64,000 bases of DNA from Flavobacterium sangjuense (GCF_004797125.1 NZ_CP038810.1:2542001-2606000); one strand, 5' to 3'; counted from the first letter of the stretch, positions 44,301 to 56,100 are shown. The notes: generated by a model not told the origin, from the letters alone. Numbers and translations: made by a program.

Positions 44301-47300
44301 ACATTTACTGTTCAGGATCTTATTGCACCAACTATTGATACTGCTGCTGCTAATGCAACTGTGGAATGTGATGGAAACGGTAATACGGCTGCACTTCAAG
44401 CTTGGTTAAGCTCTAATGGTGGAGCTGCTGCTTCTGATACTTGTTCAGGTGTAACATGGTCAAACAACTTTGATGCGCTTAGTGATGGTTGTGGAAATAC
44501 CGGAACTGCAACAGTAACATTTACAGCTACTGATGGTTGTGGAAATACCACAACAACTTCAGCTACATTTACTATAGAAGACACTACTGCTCCAACTATT
44601 GATACTGCTGCTGCTAATGCAACTGTGGAATGTGATGGAAACGGTAATACGGCTGCTCTACAAGCTTGGTTAAACTCTAATGGTGGTGCTTCGGCTTCAG
44701 ATATTTGTTCTAACGTAACCTGGACTAACAACTTTAATGAATTAAATGATGGTTGTGGTAACACTGGTTCTGCTTCTGTAACATTTACGGCTACTGATGA
44801 TTGTGGTAATACTACAACAACTTCAGCTACATTTACTATCGAAGATACTACGGCTCCAACTATTGATACTGCTGCTGCTAATGCAACGGTGGAATGTGAT
44901 GGAAACGGTAATACAGCTGCACTTCAAGCTTGGTTAGCTTCTAATGGTGGTGCTTCAGCTTCTGATATCTGTTCTAACATAACCTGGACTAACAGCTTTG
45001 AGGCTCTTAGCGATGGTTGTGGTAACTCAGGTTCTGCAACGGTAACCTTTACAGCTACTGATGCTTGTGGGAACGCTACAACAACTTCAGCTACATTTAC
45101 TATAGAAGATACTACGGCTCCAACTATTGATACGGCTGCGGCTAACGCTACAGTTGAATGTGATGGTAATGGTAATGCTGCTGCACTTCAAGCTTGGTTA
45201 GCTTCTAATGGTGGTGCTTCAGCTTCTGATATTTGTTCTAATGTAACCTGGACTAACAGCTTTGAGGCTCTTAGCGATGGTTGTGGCAACACAGGTTCTA
45301 CTACGGTAACCTTTACGGCTACTGATGATTGTGGTAATGCTACAACAACTTCAGCTACATTTACTATAGAAGATACTACTGCTCCAACTATTGATACAGC
45401 TGCTGCTAATGCAACAGTTGAATGTGATGGTCAGGGAAATACTGCTACTCTACAAGGTTGGTTAGCTTCTAATGGTGGTGCTTCAGCTTCTGATGCTTGT
45501 TCTAATGTAACCTGGACTAACAGCTTTGATGCGCTTAGCGATGGTTGTGGAAATACGGGAACTGCTACAGTAATATTTACGGCAACTGATGATTGTGGTA
45601 ATGCTACAACAACTTCAGCTACATTTACTATAGAAGATACTACGGCTCCAACTATTGATACAGCAGCTATTGATGCGACTGTAGAATGTGATGGGAATGG
45701 TAATCCTGAAGCTCTAGTAGCTTGGCTAAACTCTAACGGTGGAGCTTCGGCTTCAGATGTTTGTTCAAATGTAACATGGTCTAATAATTTTACCGAAAAA
45801 AATGATGGTTGTGGTAATACAGGTAATGCTACGGTAACTTTTACAGCCACAGATGATTGTGGAAACATTACGACTACTTCTGCTACCTTTACTATTGAAG
45901 ATACTACTGCGCCAAGAATTGGTACGGCTGCCGCCGATGCAACGGTGGAATGTGATGGTCAGGGAAACACAGCTGCCCTTCAGGCTTGGTTAAACTCTAA
46001 TGGTGGAGCAGTCGCTTCTGATACATGTTCTGATGTAACCTGGACGAATAGCTTTGATGCGCTTAGCGATGGTTGTGGAAACACTGGAACCGCTACAGTA
46101 ACATTTACGGCTACTGATGATTGTGGTAATGCTACAACAACTTCAGCTACATTCACTATTGAAGATACTACGGCTCCAACTATTGATACAGCTGCTGCTA
46201 ATGCAACTGTGGAATGTGATGGTCAGGGAAATACTGCGGCTCTACAAGCTTGGTTAAGCTCTAATGGTGGTGCTACTGCTTCTGATATCTGTTCAAATGT
46301 AACCTGGACTAACAGCTTTGAGGCTCTTAGCGATGGTTGTGGTAACACAGGTTCAGCTTCTGTAACATTTACGGCTACTGATGATTGTGGTAACACGACA
46401 ACAACTTCAGCTACATTTACTATAGAAGATACTACGGCACCAACTATTAATACAGCTGCGACTGACTTAGTAGTACAATGTGATGGTAGTGGGAATTCTG
46501 AGGCTTTACAACAATGGATTGCCAATAATGGTGGTGCTTCTGCTTCTGATGTTTGCTCTAATGTAACTTGGACTAATAATTTCAATGCTATAGCAAATGA
46601 TTGTTCTGCCGCTGTGACAGTAATATTTACTGCTACCGATGATTGTGGCAATGCTACAACAACTTCAGCAACATTTACTATAGAAGATACTACAAATCCA
46701 GTGGCTCCAGAAGCACCGGCAACTATAACTGTTGCCTGTGCCGGTGATGTTCCTGCTGTGATTTCTCTTACTGCAACTGATAACTGTGCGGGACAAATAA
46801 CAGTAGAAGGTGTAGATGCTACAACGACTGGAAACTGTCCTAACTCGTTCACTGTAATAAGAACATGGACTTTCACGGATGCGTGTAATAACACTTCTTC
46901 TGTATCACAAACTATTAATGTGGTAGATGATCTAGCTCCGGTAGCTCCGGAAGCACCTGCAACTATAACTGTTGCCTGTGCCGGTGATGTACCTGCTATG
47001 ATTTCGCTTACGGCGATTGACAACTGTGCTGGTCAAATAACTGTTGAAGGTGTAGATGCTACAACGCCTGGTAACTGTCCTAACTCGTTCACTGTAATAA
47101 GAACTTGGACATTCACTGATGCTTGTAACAACACTTCTTCTGTATCACAAACTATTAACGTAGTAGATGACGTAGCTCCGGTAGCTCCTGAAGCACCTGC
47201 AACTATAACTGTTGCCTGTGCCGGTGATGTTCCAGCTATGATTTCGCTTACGGCGATTGATAACTGTGCTGGTCAAATAACTGTTGAAGGTGTAGATGCT

Positions 47301-49910
47301 ACAACGCCTGGTAACTGTCCTAACTCGTTCACTGTAATAAGAACTTGGACATTCACGGATGCGTGTAATAACACTTCTTCTGTATCACAAACTATTAATG
47401 TGGTAGATGATGTAGCTCCGGTTGCGCCTGAAGCACCTGCAACTATAACTGTTGCTTGTGCTGGTGATGTTCCTGCTATGATTTCGCTTACGGCAATTGA
47501 TAACTGTGCAGGTGAAATAACTGTTCAAGGTGTAGATGTTACAACACCTGGTAACTGTCCTAACTCGTTCACTGTAACAAGAACATGGACATTCACTGAT
47601 GCTTGTAACAATACTTCTTCTGTATCACAAACTATTAACGTAGTAGATGACGTAGCTCCGGTAGCTCCAGAAGCACCTGCAACTATAACTGTTGCTTGTG
47701 CTGGTGATGTTCCTGCTATGATTTCGCTTACGGCGATTGATAACTGTGCTGGTGAAATAACTGTTCAAGGTGTAGATGCTACAACGCCTGGTAACTGTCC
47801 TAACTCGTTCACTGTAATAAGAACTTGGACATTCACTGATGCTTGTAACAACACTTCTTCTGTATCACAAACTATTAATGTAGTAGATGATCTGGCTCCG
47901 GTGGCTCCAGAAGCGCCTGCAAACATAACTTTTGCTTGTGCTGGTGATGTTCCTGCTATGATTTCGCTTACGGCGATTGATAACTGTGCTGGTGAAATAA
48001 CTGTTCAAGGTGTAGATGCTACAACGCCTGGTAACTGTCCTAACTCGTTCACTGTAATAAGAACTTGGACATTCACTGATGCTTGTAACAACACTTCTTC
48101 TGTATCACAAACTATTAATGTAGTAGATGATGTAGCTCCGGTTGCTCCAGAAGCACCTGCAACTATAACTGTTGCTTGTGCTGGTGATGTTCCTGCTATG
48201 ATTTCGCTTACTGCTAACGATAACTGTGCTGGTGAAATAACTGTTCAAGGTGTAGATGCTACAACGCCTGGTAACTGTCCTAACTCGTTCACTGTAATAA
48301 GAACTTGGACATTCACTGATGCTTGTAACAACACTTCTTCTGTATCACAAACTATTAATGTAGTAGATGATGTAGCTCCGGTTGCTCCAGAAGCGCCTGC
48401 AAACATAACTTTTGCTTGTGCTGGTGATGTTCCTGCTATGATTTCACTTACGGCGATTGATAACTGTAACGGTGAAATAACAGTAGAAGGTGTAGATGCA
48501 ACAACGCCAGGTAACTGTCCTAACTCGTTCACTGTAGTAAGAACATGGACATTTACTGATGCTTGTAACAATACTTCTTCTGTATCACAAACTATTAGTG
48601 TAGTAGATAATCAAGCTCCGGTAACACCTGAAGCTCCTGCATCAATTACAGCTACTTGTACAGGTGAAGTTCCTGAAATGATCTCGCTTACTGCAGTTGA
48701 CAACTGTTCTGGTGCTATAACAGTACAAGGTGTTGATACAATTGCTCAAGGAAATTGCCCTAACTCGTTCACTGTAACAAGAACATGGACTTTCACTGAT
48801 GCTTGTGACAATACGTCTTCGGTATCGCAAACTATTGCTGTTGGTGATACTATTGCCCCGATATTTGATCAAAGTATACCAGCAAATACTACTGCGTCAT
48901 GTGATAATATTCCTGATCCAGCTGTATTAACAGCAACTGACAATTGTGGAGCTGCAACAGTAAGTATGACTGAGAACATTCTACAAGGAAACTGTCCTTC
49001 TAATTACCAAATAGTAAGAACTTGGACAGCTACTGATGCCTGTGGAAATTCAATTTCAGGAACGCAAACAATAGCTGTTTCTGATACAGCTGCTCCAGAA
49101 TTAGTTGGAACTATTGAAACTCCAATTACTACATGTAGTGATATACCTGCTGTACCTGCTCTTCAATTTACTGATAATTGTACAGGAACTGTTGTTACTC
49201 CGGTACCGAGTATAACTACATCTACTGTTGTAAATGGTGTTTATACTATTACAAGAACTTGGACTGTAACTGATGCTTGTGGAAATACAAGAGAGTTCCA
49301 ACAGCTAATCAATGTAATCTCTAATCCGGATATAGAAGCAACTGTTACTGATCAAGTATGTAACGATAGTGAAACTATAACATGGGACTTGAGTACTTAT
49401 TTACCAACTGGTACTCCTACCGGAGGAACTTGGGTAAATGAAAGTAATGTAGGAACATTTAATGGTTCTTTATTCAATGCCTACCAAGTTGTAGAAGGTA
49501 ATTATACATTCAGTTATACTTATACCAATGCAAATACTTGTCCGCAAAAAGTAAATGTAATTGTACCTGTTGAATTATGTGCTGTTTTAGGATGTGACAC
49601 TGTTGTCATTCACAACGCATTTACTCCAAATGGTGACGGTATAAATGAATGGTTCCAAATTGATAACATTGACCAGGAGTGTCATTTACCTAATACTGTT
49701 GAAATTTACAACCGTTGGGGAGTTTTGGTTTATGAAACCAAAAACTATGACAACAGTACCAAAAAATTTGAAGGTGTGTCCGAAGGAAGGGTTACAATCA
49801 GCAAATCGGATGAATTGCCAACAGGAACGTATTTCTACATCATTCAATGGACTGATTCAACTACCGGAAAATCTATCAATAAAGACGGATACTTATACCT
49901 TACCAGATAA
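35364..49910 (+). CDS. Giant modular surface adhesin with T9SS type B sorting domain
   Basis: 4848 residues, SprB-like in size and plan. A signal peptide (cleavage near MSFAQ, residue 28) leads to a conserved N-terminal region and a SprB-type repeat at about 170-252 ([20 protein letters not shown]). There follow 82-residue HYR-like units (335-581), 97-residue Ig/cadherin-like units (666-2118; [10 protein letters not shown] resembles the Big_9 type), a P-domain-like segment (2166-2331), HYR-like units, 14 Cys-rich 86- to 88-residue units (2550-3777) and nine 80-residue units (3778-4497). The end (about 4743-4848; [33 protein letters not shown]) is the gliding-motility C-terminal domain. It is probably carried on the cell surface by the T9SS and motility machinery as an adhesin. 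Its own sprF-like gene follows after 55 bp. Confidence 0.93.
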   Translation: MKSNFTLSKNLCAFLILNILCISMSFAQTFPPANTSCTSKDLEVVAATLTGGGPCNSCPTPTTITRNLMLGISNTTGSTRTSFAFWGTVEIYSGTTGALISSQTRTGCNGPVPGGTTSYLNFGNITYTCGDVIKISNIWEAWTTAAGNETCPLDPLNISPKCGKIPSITVNGGVNGEFANIDSQCGSATGALDLTPSGGTAPFTYLWTASGGGVIPAGQSTSQDLTGLVPGTYSVVITDANGCTITKSRTVVASIAPVPVFTTANAITVPCGSATTSTLTYTNGASGACLISGSVTSSLSSQTPSGACGGIVVETWTYTDIYGRTITQSRNITISPAALPTMTAPGNITVACGGLPAASTIPFTNGLSGGCLINGTSNPSTFTATPGACGGTVTETWTATDSCGRTLAPVSRIITISPATLPTMTAPGNITVACGGLPAASTISFSNGLGEGCLISGTSNSSTFTATPGACGGTVTETWTATDSCGRALASVSRTITVSPAALPTMTAPADITVTCGGLPAASTLPFTNGLSAGCLVSGTSNLSTFTTTVPGNCNGKVTQTWTATDSCGRTLASVSRIITVDDTTAPTFDALPAPSAVSYSTTPSFQQAVATDACSSVTLTFDDVPTPTNCDGSYSITRTWTAKDICNNTSTASQTININAAVFVANNDSGSSINGFVGGTSFTNVLVNDTLDGNPITSSQVTTTFVSSTNAGVTLSGNNVVVAPGTPAGNYTLTYQICGASATCSCATATVTVPVTATLIDAVNDTAAPINGYVGGTAFTNVLVNDTLNGVAVITSQVNTTFVSSTNAGITLSGTDVLVAPGTPAGSYTLTYQICEALNPTNCDQAIVSITVTAAAIVANDDTAAPINGYVGGTAFTNVLVNDTLNGAPVIPSQVNTTFVSSTNVGITLSGTNVLVAPGTPAGSYTLTYQICEVLNPSNCDQAIVSITVTAAAIVANDDTAAPINGYVGGTAFTNVLVNDTLNGAPVIPSQVNTTFVSSTNAGITLSGTNVLVAPGTPAGSYSLTYQICEVLNPTNCDQAVVSITVTAAPIVANDDTAAPINGYVGGTAFTNVLVNDTLNGVVVIPSQVNTTFVSSTNAGITLSGTNVLVAPGTPAGSYSLTYQICEVLNPTNCDQAVVSITVTAAPIVANDDTAAPINGYVGGTAFTNVLVNDTLNGVAVIPSQVNTTFVSSTNVGITLSGTNVLVAPGTPAGSYSLTYQICEVLNPTNCDQAIVSITVTAAPIVANDDTAAPINGYVGGTAFTNVLVNDTLNGAPVIPSQVNTTFVSSTNAGITLSGTNVLVASGTPAGSYTLTYQICEVLNPSNCDQAIVSITVTAAPIVANDDTAAPINGYVGGTAFTNVLVNDTLNGAPVIPSQVNTTFVSSTNAGITLSGTNVLVAPGTPAGSYTLTYQICEVLNPTNCDQAIVSITVTAAPIVANDDTAAPINGYVGGTAFTNVLINDTLNGTPVIPSQVNTTFVSSTNAGITLSGTNVLVAPGTPAGSYTLTYQICEVLNPLNCDQAVVSITVTAAAIVANDDTAAPINGYVGGTAFTNVLINDTLNGAPVIPSQVNTTFVSSTNAGITLSGTNVLVAPGTPAGSYTLTYQICEVLNPTNCDQAIVSITVTAAPIVANDDTAAPINGYVGGTAFTNVLVNDTLNGAPVIPSQVNTTFVSSTNAGITLSGTNVLVAPGTPAGSYSLTYQICEVLNPLNCDQAIVSITVTAAAIVANDDTAAPINGYVGGTAFTNVLVNDTLNGVAVIPSQVNTTFVSSTNVGITLSGTNVLVAPGTPAGSYSLTYQICEVLNPTNCDQAVVSITVTAAPIVANDDTAAPINGYVGGTAFTNVLVNDTLNGAPVIPSQVNTTFVSSTNAGVTLSGTNVLVAPGTPAGSYTLTYQICEVLNPTNCDQAIVSITVTAAPIVANDDTAAPINGYVGGTAFTNVLVNDTLNGVAVIPSQVNTTFVSSTNAGITLSGTNVLVAPGTPAGSYTLTYQICEILNPTNCDQAIVSITVTAAPIVAVNDNYNVDCANIGTIGNILSNDSLNNNNITIAQVNLSIVNGSYPNLNIDANGNVSLTSIGHCGDYTFTYQICEKLNPDNCDTATITVTIIDNTAPTFTTPGNITLNTDANCSVNLNPSNTGNPTNVSDNCDANPTVTFNDNECFGNFTESNINAGNGNYFYFDVTGFNNATAANIEKVALAFETNQGKGRAEFTLVSPSGQAVILVGPYCTGGNCDDTDSNSQELYLPEFYPTASGYTQWNNNNSIATNVAQNFTPNGSLSSPNTITGLTSYVSGFENLTGPMNGTWFIYSRKQSNVNGSINFKSVCLTPAGLCPSNRVITRTWTVTDACGNSTDGTQTITIQDVTAPTWSTTAGSLDTTVECSDAAALAAAQALAPVATDNCAGTITYVKTSGAFVPSQGCSNAGTYTNTWTANDVCNNISTVFTQVITVQDTIAPIWETANGALNATVECADKAALDAAQALIPVASDLCDADVTNIIKKDGNFIPTIGCINTGTYTNEWTVMDACGNDSVAFTQIITVVDTTAPSIDTAAANATVQCDGQGNTTALQAWLNSNGGAAASDACSDVTWSNNFSTLSDDCGNTGTTTVTFTATDGCGNTTTTSATFTIEDTTAPTIDTAAANATVECDGNGNAEALTAWLASNGGASASDACSNVTWSNNFNELNDGCGNTGSASVTFTATDDCGNATTTSATFTIEDTTAPTIDTAAANATVECDGNGNTAALQAWLASNGGASASDICSNVTWTNSFDALSDGCGNSGSSTVTFTATDDCGNATTTSATFTIEDTTAPTIDTAAANATVECDGNGNTAALQAWLSSNGAAASSDICSNVTWTNNFSALSDGCGNSGSATVTFTATDDCGNATTTSATFTIEDTTAPTINTAATDLVVQCDGSGNSEALQQWIANNGGASASDICSNVTWSNDFNALANDCSAAVTVTFTATDDCGNATTTSATFTVQDLIAPTIDTAAANATVECDGNGNTAALQAWLSSNGGAAASDTCSGVTWSNNFDALSDGCGNTGTATVTFTATDGCGNTTTTSATFTIEDTTAPTIDTAAANATVECDGNGNTAALQAWLNSNGGASASDICSNVTWTNNFNELNDGCGNTGSASVTFTATDDCGNTTTTSATFTIEDTTAPTIDTAAANATVECDGNGNTAALQAWLASNGGASASDICSNITWTNSFEALSDGCGNSGSATVTFTATDACGNATTTSATFTIEDTTAPTIDTAAANATVECDGNGNAAALQAWLASNGGASASDICSNVTWTNSFEALSDGCGNTGSTTVTFTATDDCGNATTTSATFTIEDTTAPTIDTAAANATVECDGQGNTATLQGWLASNGGASASDACSNVTWTNSFDALSDGCGNTGTATVIFTATDDCGNATTTSATFTIEDTTAPTIDTAAIDATVECDGNGNPEALVAWLNSNGGASASDVCSNVTWSNNFTEKNDGCGNTGNATVTFTATDDCGNITTTSATFTIEDTTAPRIGTAAADATVECDGQGNTAALQAWLNSNGGAVASDTCSDVTWTNSFDALSDGCGNTGTATVTFTATDDCGNATTTSATFTIEDTTAPTIDTAAANATVECDGQGNTAALQAWLSSNGGATASDICSNVTWTNSFEALSDGCGNTGSASVTFTATDDCGNTTTTSATFTIEDTTAPTINTAATDLVVQCDGSGNSEALQQWIANNGGASASDVCSNVTWTNNFNAIANDCSAAVTVIFTATDDCGNATTTSATFTIEDTTNPVAPEAPATITVACAGDVPAVISLTATDNCAGQITVEGVDATTTGNCPNSFTVIRTWTFTDACNNTSSVSQTINVVDDLAPVAPEAPATITVACAGDVPAMISLTAIDNCAGQITVEGVDATTPGNCPNSFTVIRTWTFTDACNNTSSVSQTINVVDDVAPVAPEAPATITVACAGDVPAMISLTAIDNCAGQITVEGVDATTPGNCPNSFTVIRTWTFTDACNNTSSVSQTINVVDDVAPVAPEAPATITVACAGDVPAMISLTAIDNCAGEITVQGVDVTTPGNCPNSFTVTRTWTFTDACNNTSSVSQTINVVDDVAPVAPEAPATITVACAGDVPAMISLTAIDNCAGEITVQGVDATTPGNCPNSFTVIRTWTFTDACNNTSSVSQTINVVDDLAPVAPEAPANITFACAGDVPAMISLTAIDNCAGEITVQGVDATTPGNCPNSFTVIRTWTFTDACNNTSSVSQTINVVDDVAPVAPEAPATITVACAGDVPAMISLTANDNCAGEITVQGVDATTPGNCPNSFTVIRTWTFTDACNNTSSVSQTINVVDDVAPVAPEAPANITFACAGDVPAMISLTAIDNCNGEITVEGVDATTPGNCPNSFTVVRTWTFTDACNNTSSVSQTISVVDNQAPVTPEAPASITATCTGEVPEMISLTAVDNCSGAITVQGVDTIAQGNCPNSFTVTRTWTFTDACDNTSSVSQTIAVGDTIAPIFDQSIPANTTASCDNIPDPAVLTATDNCGAATVSMTENILQGNCPSNYQIVRTWTATDACGNSISGTQTIAVSDTAAPELVGTIETPITTCSDIPAVPALQFTDNCTGTVVTPVPSITTSTVVNGVYTITRTWTVTDACGNTREFQQLINVISNPDIEATVTDQVCNDSETITWDLSTYLPTGTPTGGTWVNESNVGTFNGSLFNAYQVVEGNYTFSYTYTNANTCPQKVNVIVPVELCAVLGCDTVVIHNAFTPNGDGINEWFQIDNIDQECHLPNTVEIYNRWGVLVYETKNYDNSTKKFEGVSEGRVTISKSDELPTGTYFYIIQWTDSTTGKSINKDGYLYLTR
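36366..37106 (+). repeat. Three 82-residue HYR-like units in adhesin 1
   Basis: 246 bp units starting at 36366, 36612 and 36858 (the last a few bases longer), each encoding [22 protein letters not shown] and [17 protein letters not shown] fourth, more diverged copy precedes them. Confidence 0.85.
37359..41717 (+). repeat. Array of 15 Ig-like units, 291 bp each, in adhesin 1
   Basis: Units begin at 37359 (diverged), 37650, then every 291 bp to 41142, and a diverged last unit at 41433. The 13 central units are nearly identical in DNA and encode [19 protein letters not shown] and [11 protein letters not shown]; they differ mainly at a few sites (GAPVIP/GVAVIP, NAG/NVG, SYSL/SYTL, NPTNC/NPLNC). 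Confidence 0.93.
43011..46694 (+). repeat. Array of 14 Cys-rich units, 264 or 258 bp, in adhesin 1
   Basis: Units begin every 264 bp from 43011; the units at 44067 and 46437 are 258 bp and encode [20 protein letters not shown] with SAAVTV in place of CGNTGS. Each standard unit has four cysteines (VECDG, ICSN or ACSN, DGCGN, DDCGN). Confidence 0.93.
46695..48854 (+). repeat. Array of nine 240 bp units in adhesin 1
   Basis: Nine units of exactly 240 bp (80 residues) encoding [20 protein letters not shown] and [20 protein letters not shown], starting at 46695 and repeating to 48854. The first and last units are the most diverged, the inner ones nearly identical. Confidence 0.93.
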
Positions 49911-49924
49911 AAAAACCTACTAAT

Positions 49925-49950
49925 TCCTGAGGGTTGAAAAATCCTCAGGA
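49925..49950 (+). promoter_or_regulatory. Intercistronic hairpin, cassette 1
   Basis: Stem TCCTGAGG/CCTCAGGA with a 10 nt loop between the adhesin stop codon and the sprF-like ATG. It is followed by TAAAAAATAG, not a T-run, so it is unlikely to be a simple terminator; an identical copy is at 62246-62271. Confidence 0.65.
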
Positions 49951-49965
49951 TAAAAAATAGAAAAT

Positions 49966-50877
49966 ATGAGAACAAAAATTTTAATTTTCGCTTTGATGTT
50001 AACGTGTTACTCTGGACTTGCTCAGCAAGATGCACAGTTTACCCAATACATGTACAACACCATAAATATCAATCCGGCGTATGCAGGATCAAGAGGAGTT
50101 ATGAGTATTTTTGGATTGCATCGTACCCAATGGGTAGGATTAGATGGCGCTCCTACCACTAACGCTTTCTCCCTTAATACTCCAATCAATAACAGTAATC
50201 TAGGACTTGGTGTGTCTTTGGTAAGTGATAAAATTGGTCCGACTAGTGACAATACGATTTCTGCCGATTTATCATATACTATTCCTATGAATGATGATTA
50301 CAAACTGTCTTTTGGAGTTAAAGCTTCGGGGAATATATTCAATTTAGATACTGATAAGTTGACACCTGCTCAGGCTAATGATCCAAATCTTCAAAATTTC
50401 GACAATGAGATTTCTCCAAATTTTGGAGCTGGAGTTTACCTGCATTCAGACAAATTGTATTTAGGGCTTTCGGTGCCAAACTTCCTGCAGGACTCTAAAT
50501 ACAACGATAATGATGTTGCTGTATTTCAAGAAAGAATGAATTTTTATTTTATTGGTGGATATGTTTTTGACATCGGATCTTCAGTAAAATTCAAACCTGC
50601 AGTTTTAACCAAACTGGTAACCGGTGCTCCGCTTCAGGTGGATGCTTCAGCTAATTTCTTGTTCTTTGACAAGTTAATGCTTGGAGGAGCTTACCGTTGG
50701 GATGCTGCAGTGAGTGCATTGGCAGGTTTTCAGGTAACCGATGGTTTATTTATTGGTTACAGTTATGATATGGAAACAACAGAATTAAGACGATATAACT
50801 CGGGTTCCCATGAGGTATTCTTACGATTTGAGTTGTTCAATAAAGTTAGTAAAATGGTATCACCTAGATTCTTCTAA
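49966..50877 (+). CDS. PorP/SprF family T9SS outer-membrane protein, cassette 1
   Basis: 303-residue PorP/SprF family protein. Signal peptide MRTKILIFALMLTCYSGLAQ; then the family hallmark DAQFTQYMYNTININPAYAG and SRGVMSIFGLHRTQWVGLDG, followed by amphipathic strands that predict an outer-membrane beta-barrel (LSFGVKASGN, FGAGVYLHSDKLYLGLSVPN, ending VFLRFELFNKVSKMVSPRFF). SprF is required for secretion of the adhesin SprB in Flavobacterium johnsoniae, so this protein is probably dedicated to the adjacent giant adhesin. It is nearly identical to the copy at 62287. Confidence 0.93.
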   Translation: MRTKILIFALMLTCYSGLAQQDAQFTQYMYNTININPAYAGSRGVMSIFGLHRTQWVGLDGAPTTNAFSLNTPINNSNLGLGVSLVSDKIGPTSDNTISADLSYTIPMNDDYKLSFGVKASGNIFNLDTDKLTPAQANDPNLQNFDNEISPNFGAGVYLHSDKLYLGLSVPNFLQDSKYNDNDVAVFQERMNFYFIGGYVFDIGSSVKFKPAVLTKLVTGAPLQVDASANFLFFDKLMLGGAYRWDAAVSALAGFQVTDGLFIGYSYDMETTELRRYNSGSHEVFLRFELFNKVSKMVSPRFF

Positions 50878-50889
50878 TACCCCAAAATC

Positions 50890-52839
50890 ATGAAAAATAA
50901 AATTACATACTTAGTACTATTAGCTATCACTTGTGTGAATGGTTATTCGCAGGTTATTGGTAAAACAGAGGCACGAGGAAATAAAGAGTATGCAAAATAC
51001 GCTTATATTGATGCCATAAAAACCTATGAGCGTATCTATGAAAAAGGATACAAATCGCCTGATATGTTACTCAAAATAGGGAACGCTTACTATTTTAATG
51101 CCGAATTAGAAAAGGCTAACAAATGGTATGCTGAACTTTATGCAACCAATCCGGATCAGGAACCTGAATTCTATTATCGTCATGCCCAAACGCTTAAAGC
51201 CGTTAAGGAAAATGACAAATCTGATGCTATGATGGCTGCGTTTGTACAGAAAAAAGGTGGTGATGCACGTGCCAAAATTTTTGCTAAAAACAAAAATTAT
51301 TTAGCTGAAATTAAAAAGAACTCTGGTCGATATAAAATCGAAAATGCAGGTATTAATTCGAAATACTCTGATTACGGAACAGCTTATATGGGAACCAAAG
51401 TGGTATTTTCATCTGCCCGAGACACCGGAAATTTCTCGAAAAGAATTCACACTTGGACAGGTCAATATTTTACCAATCTTTATGATTCACCTATATCGGA
51501 AGATGGTTCACTTGGTGCTGTTGCAAAATTTGGAAAAAAATTAAATACCAAATATCACGAAGATACTCCAACTTTTACAAAAGACGGAAAAACAGTTTAT
51601 TTCACCCGTAATAACTATCTGGAAAAAAGAGGTTATGATGCAGGTAAAGTAACGCTTTTGAAAATTTATAAAGCTACTGTAGATAAAGACGGACAATGGA
51701 ATAATATTACGCCTCTTCCATTTAATAGTGATAGTTATCAAACGGCACATCCTACCCTATCTCCGGACGAAAAAACTTTATACTTTGTTTCTGATATGCC
51801 GGGAACACGTGGCCAATCCGATTTGTTTAAAGTAAAAATAAATGAAGATGGCAGCTTTGGTAACACTGAAAATCTTGGTGATGCCATTAACACCGAAGGT
51901 AGAGAAACCTATCCTTTTATCTCTGATGATAACGAATTGTACTTTGCTTCAGATGGTCAGCCAGGCTTAGGTGGATTGGATATATATATCACTAAAATTC
52001 CGAAAGACGGCAGTACTAATTTCAAAGAAGTGCTGAACGTTGGTGAAGAAGCGAATAGCCCAAAAGATGATTTTGCCTTTATTATTAATTTTAAAACTAA
52101 AAAAGGATTCCTAAGTTCTAACAGAGATGGCGGACAAGGAAGCGATGATATCTATAAGTTTGTTGAGACAAAACCTATTTGGTGTGAGCAAATACTATTT
52201 GGAGTTATTACCGATGAAGATACTAAAGCTGTTTTGCCAAACACCAAATTGCAACTCTTTGACGACAATTTCAATAAGATAAAAGAAGCCACTTCTGATG
52301 CAGAAGGAAAATATGAGTTTACCGAAGTTGAATGTGGTAAAAAATATTACGTAAGAGCTTCTCATGAAGACTATACGACTAAAGAAGTTCCGGTAACGAT
52401 TGGTAAAGAAACAGGTAAAACTGAACTTAATATTGAACTTAAATCTGAAGGTTGTAAAGTTAAAATTGGTGACGATTTAGCAGATTGTTTCAAAATCAAT
52501 ATCATCTATTTTGATTTAGACAAATGGAATATCAGACCTGATGCTGCGATTGATTTAGCTAAACTATTAGATGTTTTAGAACAAAATCCATCAATGAAAA
52601 TCAACATTCGTTCGCATACAGATAGTAGAGCTTCTGATAAATATAATGATGTATTATCTAAAAACAGAGCGAAATCTACCAAAGACTGGTTGATTAAAAA
52701 TGGCATTGCTGCAACTCGTTTAACATCAGAAGGTTTAGGCGAAAGAGAGTTAGTAAACAAATGCGCTGATGACGTTCCATGTACAGAAGCAGAACATCAA
52801 CTTAACAGACGTTCTGAATTCATAATTACAGCACTCTAA
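50890..52839 (+). CDS. TPR/beta-propeller/OmpA-family protein, cassette 1 (PorE-like)
   Basis: 649 residues. Order: signal peptide (cleavage after GYSQ), TPR-like helices (about 25-120; KTYERIYEKGYKSPDMLLKI), a PD40-type beta-propeller (about 150-430; AHPTLSPDEKTLYFVSDM, RETYPFISDDNELYFASDGQ), a carboxypeptidase regulatory-like Ig domain (about 435-515; GVITDEDTKAVLPNTKLQ) and an OmpA C-terminal peptidoglycan-binding domain (535-649; IYFDLDKWNIRPDAAIDLAK, NIRSHTDSRASDKYN, NRRSEFII). The same domain set is found in PorE of the T9SS. There is no convincing lipobox (LAITC), unlike PorE. Probably periplasmic, linking the adhesin apparatus to peptidoglycan. Confidence 0.92.
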   Translation: MKNKITYLVLLAITCVNGYSQVIGKTEARGNKEYAKYAYIDAIKTYERIYEKGYKSPDMLLKIGNAYYFNAELEKANKWYAELYATNPDQEPEFYYRHAQTLKAVKENDKSDAMMAAFVQKKGGDARAKIFAKNKNYLAEIKKNSGRYKIENAGINSKYSDYGTAYMGTKVVFSSARDTGNFSKRIHTWTGQYFTNLYDSPISEDGSLGAVAKFGKKLNTKYHEDTPTFTKDGKTVYFTRNNYLEKRGYDAGKVTLLKIYKATVDKDGQWNNITPLPFNSDSYQTAHPTLSPDEKTLYFVSDMPGTRGQSDLFKVKINEDGSFGNTENLGDAINTEGRETYPFISDDNELYFASDGQPGLGGLDIYITKIPKDGSTNFKEVLNVGEEANSPKDDFAFIINFKTKKGFLSSNRDGGQGSDDIYKFVETKPIWCEQILFGVITDEDTKAVLPNTKLQLFDDNFNKIKEATSDAEGKYEFTEVECGKKYYVRASHEDYTTKEVPVTIGKETGKTELNIELKSEGCKVKIGDDLADCFKINIIYFDLDKWNIRPDAAIDLAKLLDVLEQNPSMKINIRSHTDSRASDKYNDVLSKNRAKSTKDWLIKNGIAATRLTSEGLGERELVNKCADDVPCTEAEHQLNRRSEFIITAL

Positions 52840-52865
52840 AAAAATATTTTTATATATTTAAAATT

Positions 52866-52897
52866 AAAGAAACACCTGTGAAAGCAGGTGTTTCTTT
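52866..52897 (+). terminator. Intrinsic terminator after cassette 1
   Basis: Perfect 13 bp stem AAAGAAACACCTG/CAGGTGTTTCTTT with a 6 nt loop, 26 bp beyond the OmpA-family stop codon. It separates the two cassettes transcriptionally. Confidence 0.82.
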
Positions 52898-53031
52898 CGT
52901 TTATACCCTATTTGAAAAAGGATGAAATATCAAAAAGCATCGTTGAAAAGTTTAAAATGAAAGAAAAATGTCAGTTAAACGAGTATTTGAGCTATTCGTA
53001 GAAAAAATTGGGTTCCTCACTGGTATGTCTC

Positions 53032-53039
53032 TAATTTAG
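53032..53039 (+). promoter_or_regulatory. -7-like element, adhesin 2
   Basis: TAATTTAG, one mismatch to TAnnTTTG, 110 bp before the ATG and in a position equivalent to 35253-35260 of cassette 1. Confidence 0.3.
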
Positions 53040-53149
53040 CCGTAAATATAGTATAACCCAAATCAACTATCACTTGCAAAGCCTACATCTAAACTACTTC
53101 AAGCCCGAAATTCAGTTTATCAATAGATTATTCTACTAAATTTAATTGT

Positions 53150-56100
53150 ATGAAAACAAAAATTACTATCTCAAAAAAATTGATTGTGTTTTTGATATTT
53201 AGTTTACTAAGTATCTCAGCCTCATTCGCACAATCATATCCGCCACCAGGTACATCTTGTACTTCTGGTGACTTAACATTAGTTGGAGCCACCCTCTCAG
53301 GTGGAGATTTATGCAACTCATGTCCAACAGCAACTACGATAACCAGAACATTAACACTGTCTATCAATAACACGACTGGTTCTACAAGAACTTCATTCGC
53401 CTTTTGGGGAAACTTGGAAGTTTATAGCGGAACTACAGGGCTGTTAGTTTCTAACACATTAATTACCGGTTGTAATGGTCCGCTACCTCCAAATACGATA
53501 ACTACATTAAGTTATAATACCGTTACTTATACTTGTGGTGATATATTGAAAATCACCAATTTATATTTAGCTTGGACTTCGGCTTCACCTGGATCAACTT
53601 GTCCACTAGATCCTACTTTAATTTCTCCTAAATGCGGAACCTTGCCTACAATAACAGTAAATGGAGGAGTAAACGGAGAGTTTGCTCTAATCGATTCACA
53701 ATGTGGTTCTGCTACAGGAGCAATCGATTTAACCCCAACTGGTGGTACTGCTCCTTTCACTTATGTTTGGACGGCTTCTGCAGGTGGTGTTGTACCAAGT
53801 GGACAACAAAATAATCAAGACCTTACCGGTTTATTACCAGGTACCTATTCTGTAGTTATAACCGATGTAAACGGATGTACAATTACTAAATCCAGAACAA
53901 TAGGAGCAACTACTCCTACTGTTGCTACATTTGCCAATACAAGTGATATTACTGTTCCGTGTGGCGGAGCAACAACAAGTTCTTTAAGCTATACTAATAA
54001 TGGATCAGGTTCTTGTTTAATAAGTGGTACTGTTACTTCTACTCTAAGTACACAAACACCTGCGGGTGCCTGTGGCGGAACTGTTACTGAAACTTGGACT
54101 TATACAGATGCTCTCGGAAGAACGATTACTAAAACAAGAACAATTACAATAAGTCCGGCAACGTTACCAACAATGACGGCACCGCCGGCTACAACGGCAG
54201 CCTGTGGTTCATTACCTGCTCCTACTACTTTATCATTCACAAACGGATTAAGTAATGGATGTTTAATTAATGGTACTTCAAATCCTTCAACATTCTCAAC
54301 ACCTCCTGGTGCTTGCGGTGGAACCGTTACAGAAACCTGGACTGCGACAGATAGCTGTGGCAGAGCTTTGGCTCCGGTTTCAAGAATCATAACAGTAAGT
54401 CCTGCTGCTTTACCAACAATGACTGCTCCGGCTGCTACAACAGTAGCTTGTGGTTCATTGCCAGCGCCAAGTACAAGACCATTCTCTAATGGATTAAGTG
54501 GTGACTGTTTAATAAGCGGAACTTCAAACCCTTCAACTTTCTCAACAACTCCAGGTGCTTGCGGTGGAACCGTTACAGAAACATGGACAGCGACAGATTC
54601 TTGCGGTAGAGCTCTGGCTCCTGTTTCAAGAACAATAACAATAAGTCCGGCTGCGTTACCAACAATGACTGCTCCGGCTGCTACGACGGTAGCTTGTGGT
54701 TCATTACCGGCACCAAGTACAATCTCATTTTCTAATGGATTAAGTGCTGGATGTTTAATAAGTGGAACTTCAAATCTATCTACATTCTCAACAACTCCGG
54801 GTGCTTGCGGTGGAACTGTTACAGAAACATGGACAGCTACTGATTCTTGTGGAAGAGCTTTGGCTCCGGTTTCAAGAACAATAACAATAAGTCCTGCTGC
54901 TTTACCAACAATGACTGCTCCGGCTGCTACAACGGTAGCTTGTGGTTCATTGCCTGCACCAAGTACAATCTCATTTTCTAATGGATTAAGTGGCGGATGC
55001 TTAATAAGTGGAACCTCAAACCCATCTACGTTTTCTACACTTTCTTCTGCCTGTGGCGGAACAGTTACTGAAACCTGGACGGCAACAGACTCTTGTGGTA
55101 GAGCTTTGGCTCCGGTTTCAAGAACAATTACTGTAAGTCCGGCTGCATTGCCAACAATGACAGCGAAACCAGATATTAGTGTAGCTTGTGGATCGATTCC
55201 GGCACCAAGTACAATTTCATTCAGCAATGGATTAAGTGGTAGCTGTGCTATTAACGGAACTTCGAATCCTTCTACATTTACAGCTACACCTCCAACTTGT
55301 GGTGGAACAGTAACAGAAACCTGGACAGCTACTGATTCTTGCGGAAGAACAATTGCTTCTGTTTCAAGAACTATTACAGTAAGTCCGGCTGCTTTACCAA
55401 CTATGAATGCACCATCCGGAATAACAATCTCTTGTGGTGTTACACCAACTCCGAGTACTATTCCATTTAATAACGGATTAGCTGGTGGCTGTGCTATTAC
55501 AGGTACTTCAAACCCATCAACTTTTATAACAACAGTTCCTGGTTTCTGTAATGGACAAATTGTTGAAACATGGACAGCAACCGATTCTTGTGGAAGAGCA
55601 TTAGCTCCGGTTACGAGAATAATAACTGTTAATGACACAACACCTCCAACTTTTACAGTGCCTGGTCCTATCACTGTTACTTCTGGTGCCAGTTGTAACG
55701 CAAACCTTGATCCAACAACTACCGGAACGGTAACTAATGTTAGTGATAATTGTGATACGGCTCCAACGGTAACATATTCTGATAGTGAGTGTTTTGGAAA
55801 TTTCGCTGAAGGATCTGTTAATGCAGGTACTGGTGTTTATTTCCCATTCACAGTTACAGGATTTAATAGTTCTACAGCCAATATGATTGAAAAAGTAAGC
55901 TTAGCCTTTGAAACTAATCAAGGAAAAGGCAGAGTTCAATTTGTTTTGGTATCTCCAAGCGGACAAGGCGTAGTACTTGTTGGACCATATTGTAATGGTG
56001 GAAATTGTGATACTGTGAGCGGTACTGAAACTTATTTACCTGAATTTTATCCAAACGCTTCAGGATTCCCACAATGGAACAATGCTAATGTTATTCCAAA

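Larger units (their letters stand above)
52840..53149. other. Intergenic region before adhesin cassette 2
   Basis: 310 bp holding the terminator of cassette 1 (52866-52897), a -7-like element, and a leader related to that of adhesin 1 (GCTATTCGTAGAAAAAAT at 52991-53008, TATAGTATAACCC at 53047-53059, TATTCTACTAAATTTAATTG before the ATG). The phased direct repeats seen upstream of adhesin 1 are absent. Confidence 0.6.

Noticed and set aside
37359..48854. Regular DNA repeats taken as a CRISPR or satellite array
   Set aside because: Unit lengths of 240-291 bp are multiples of three and lie in one continuous reading frame, so they are protein repeats without spacers.
54100..55674. A 524-codon open frame on the minus strand inside adhesin 2, and similar antisense frames such as 46223-47023, 57508-58161 and 59551-60051
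   Set aside because: They are mirror images of the tandem repeats: a repeat without stop codons in one antisense frame stays open over the whole array. They have no start-site signals and low-complexity repeat products, and the sense strand is clearly coding.
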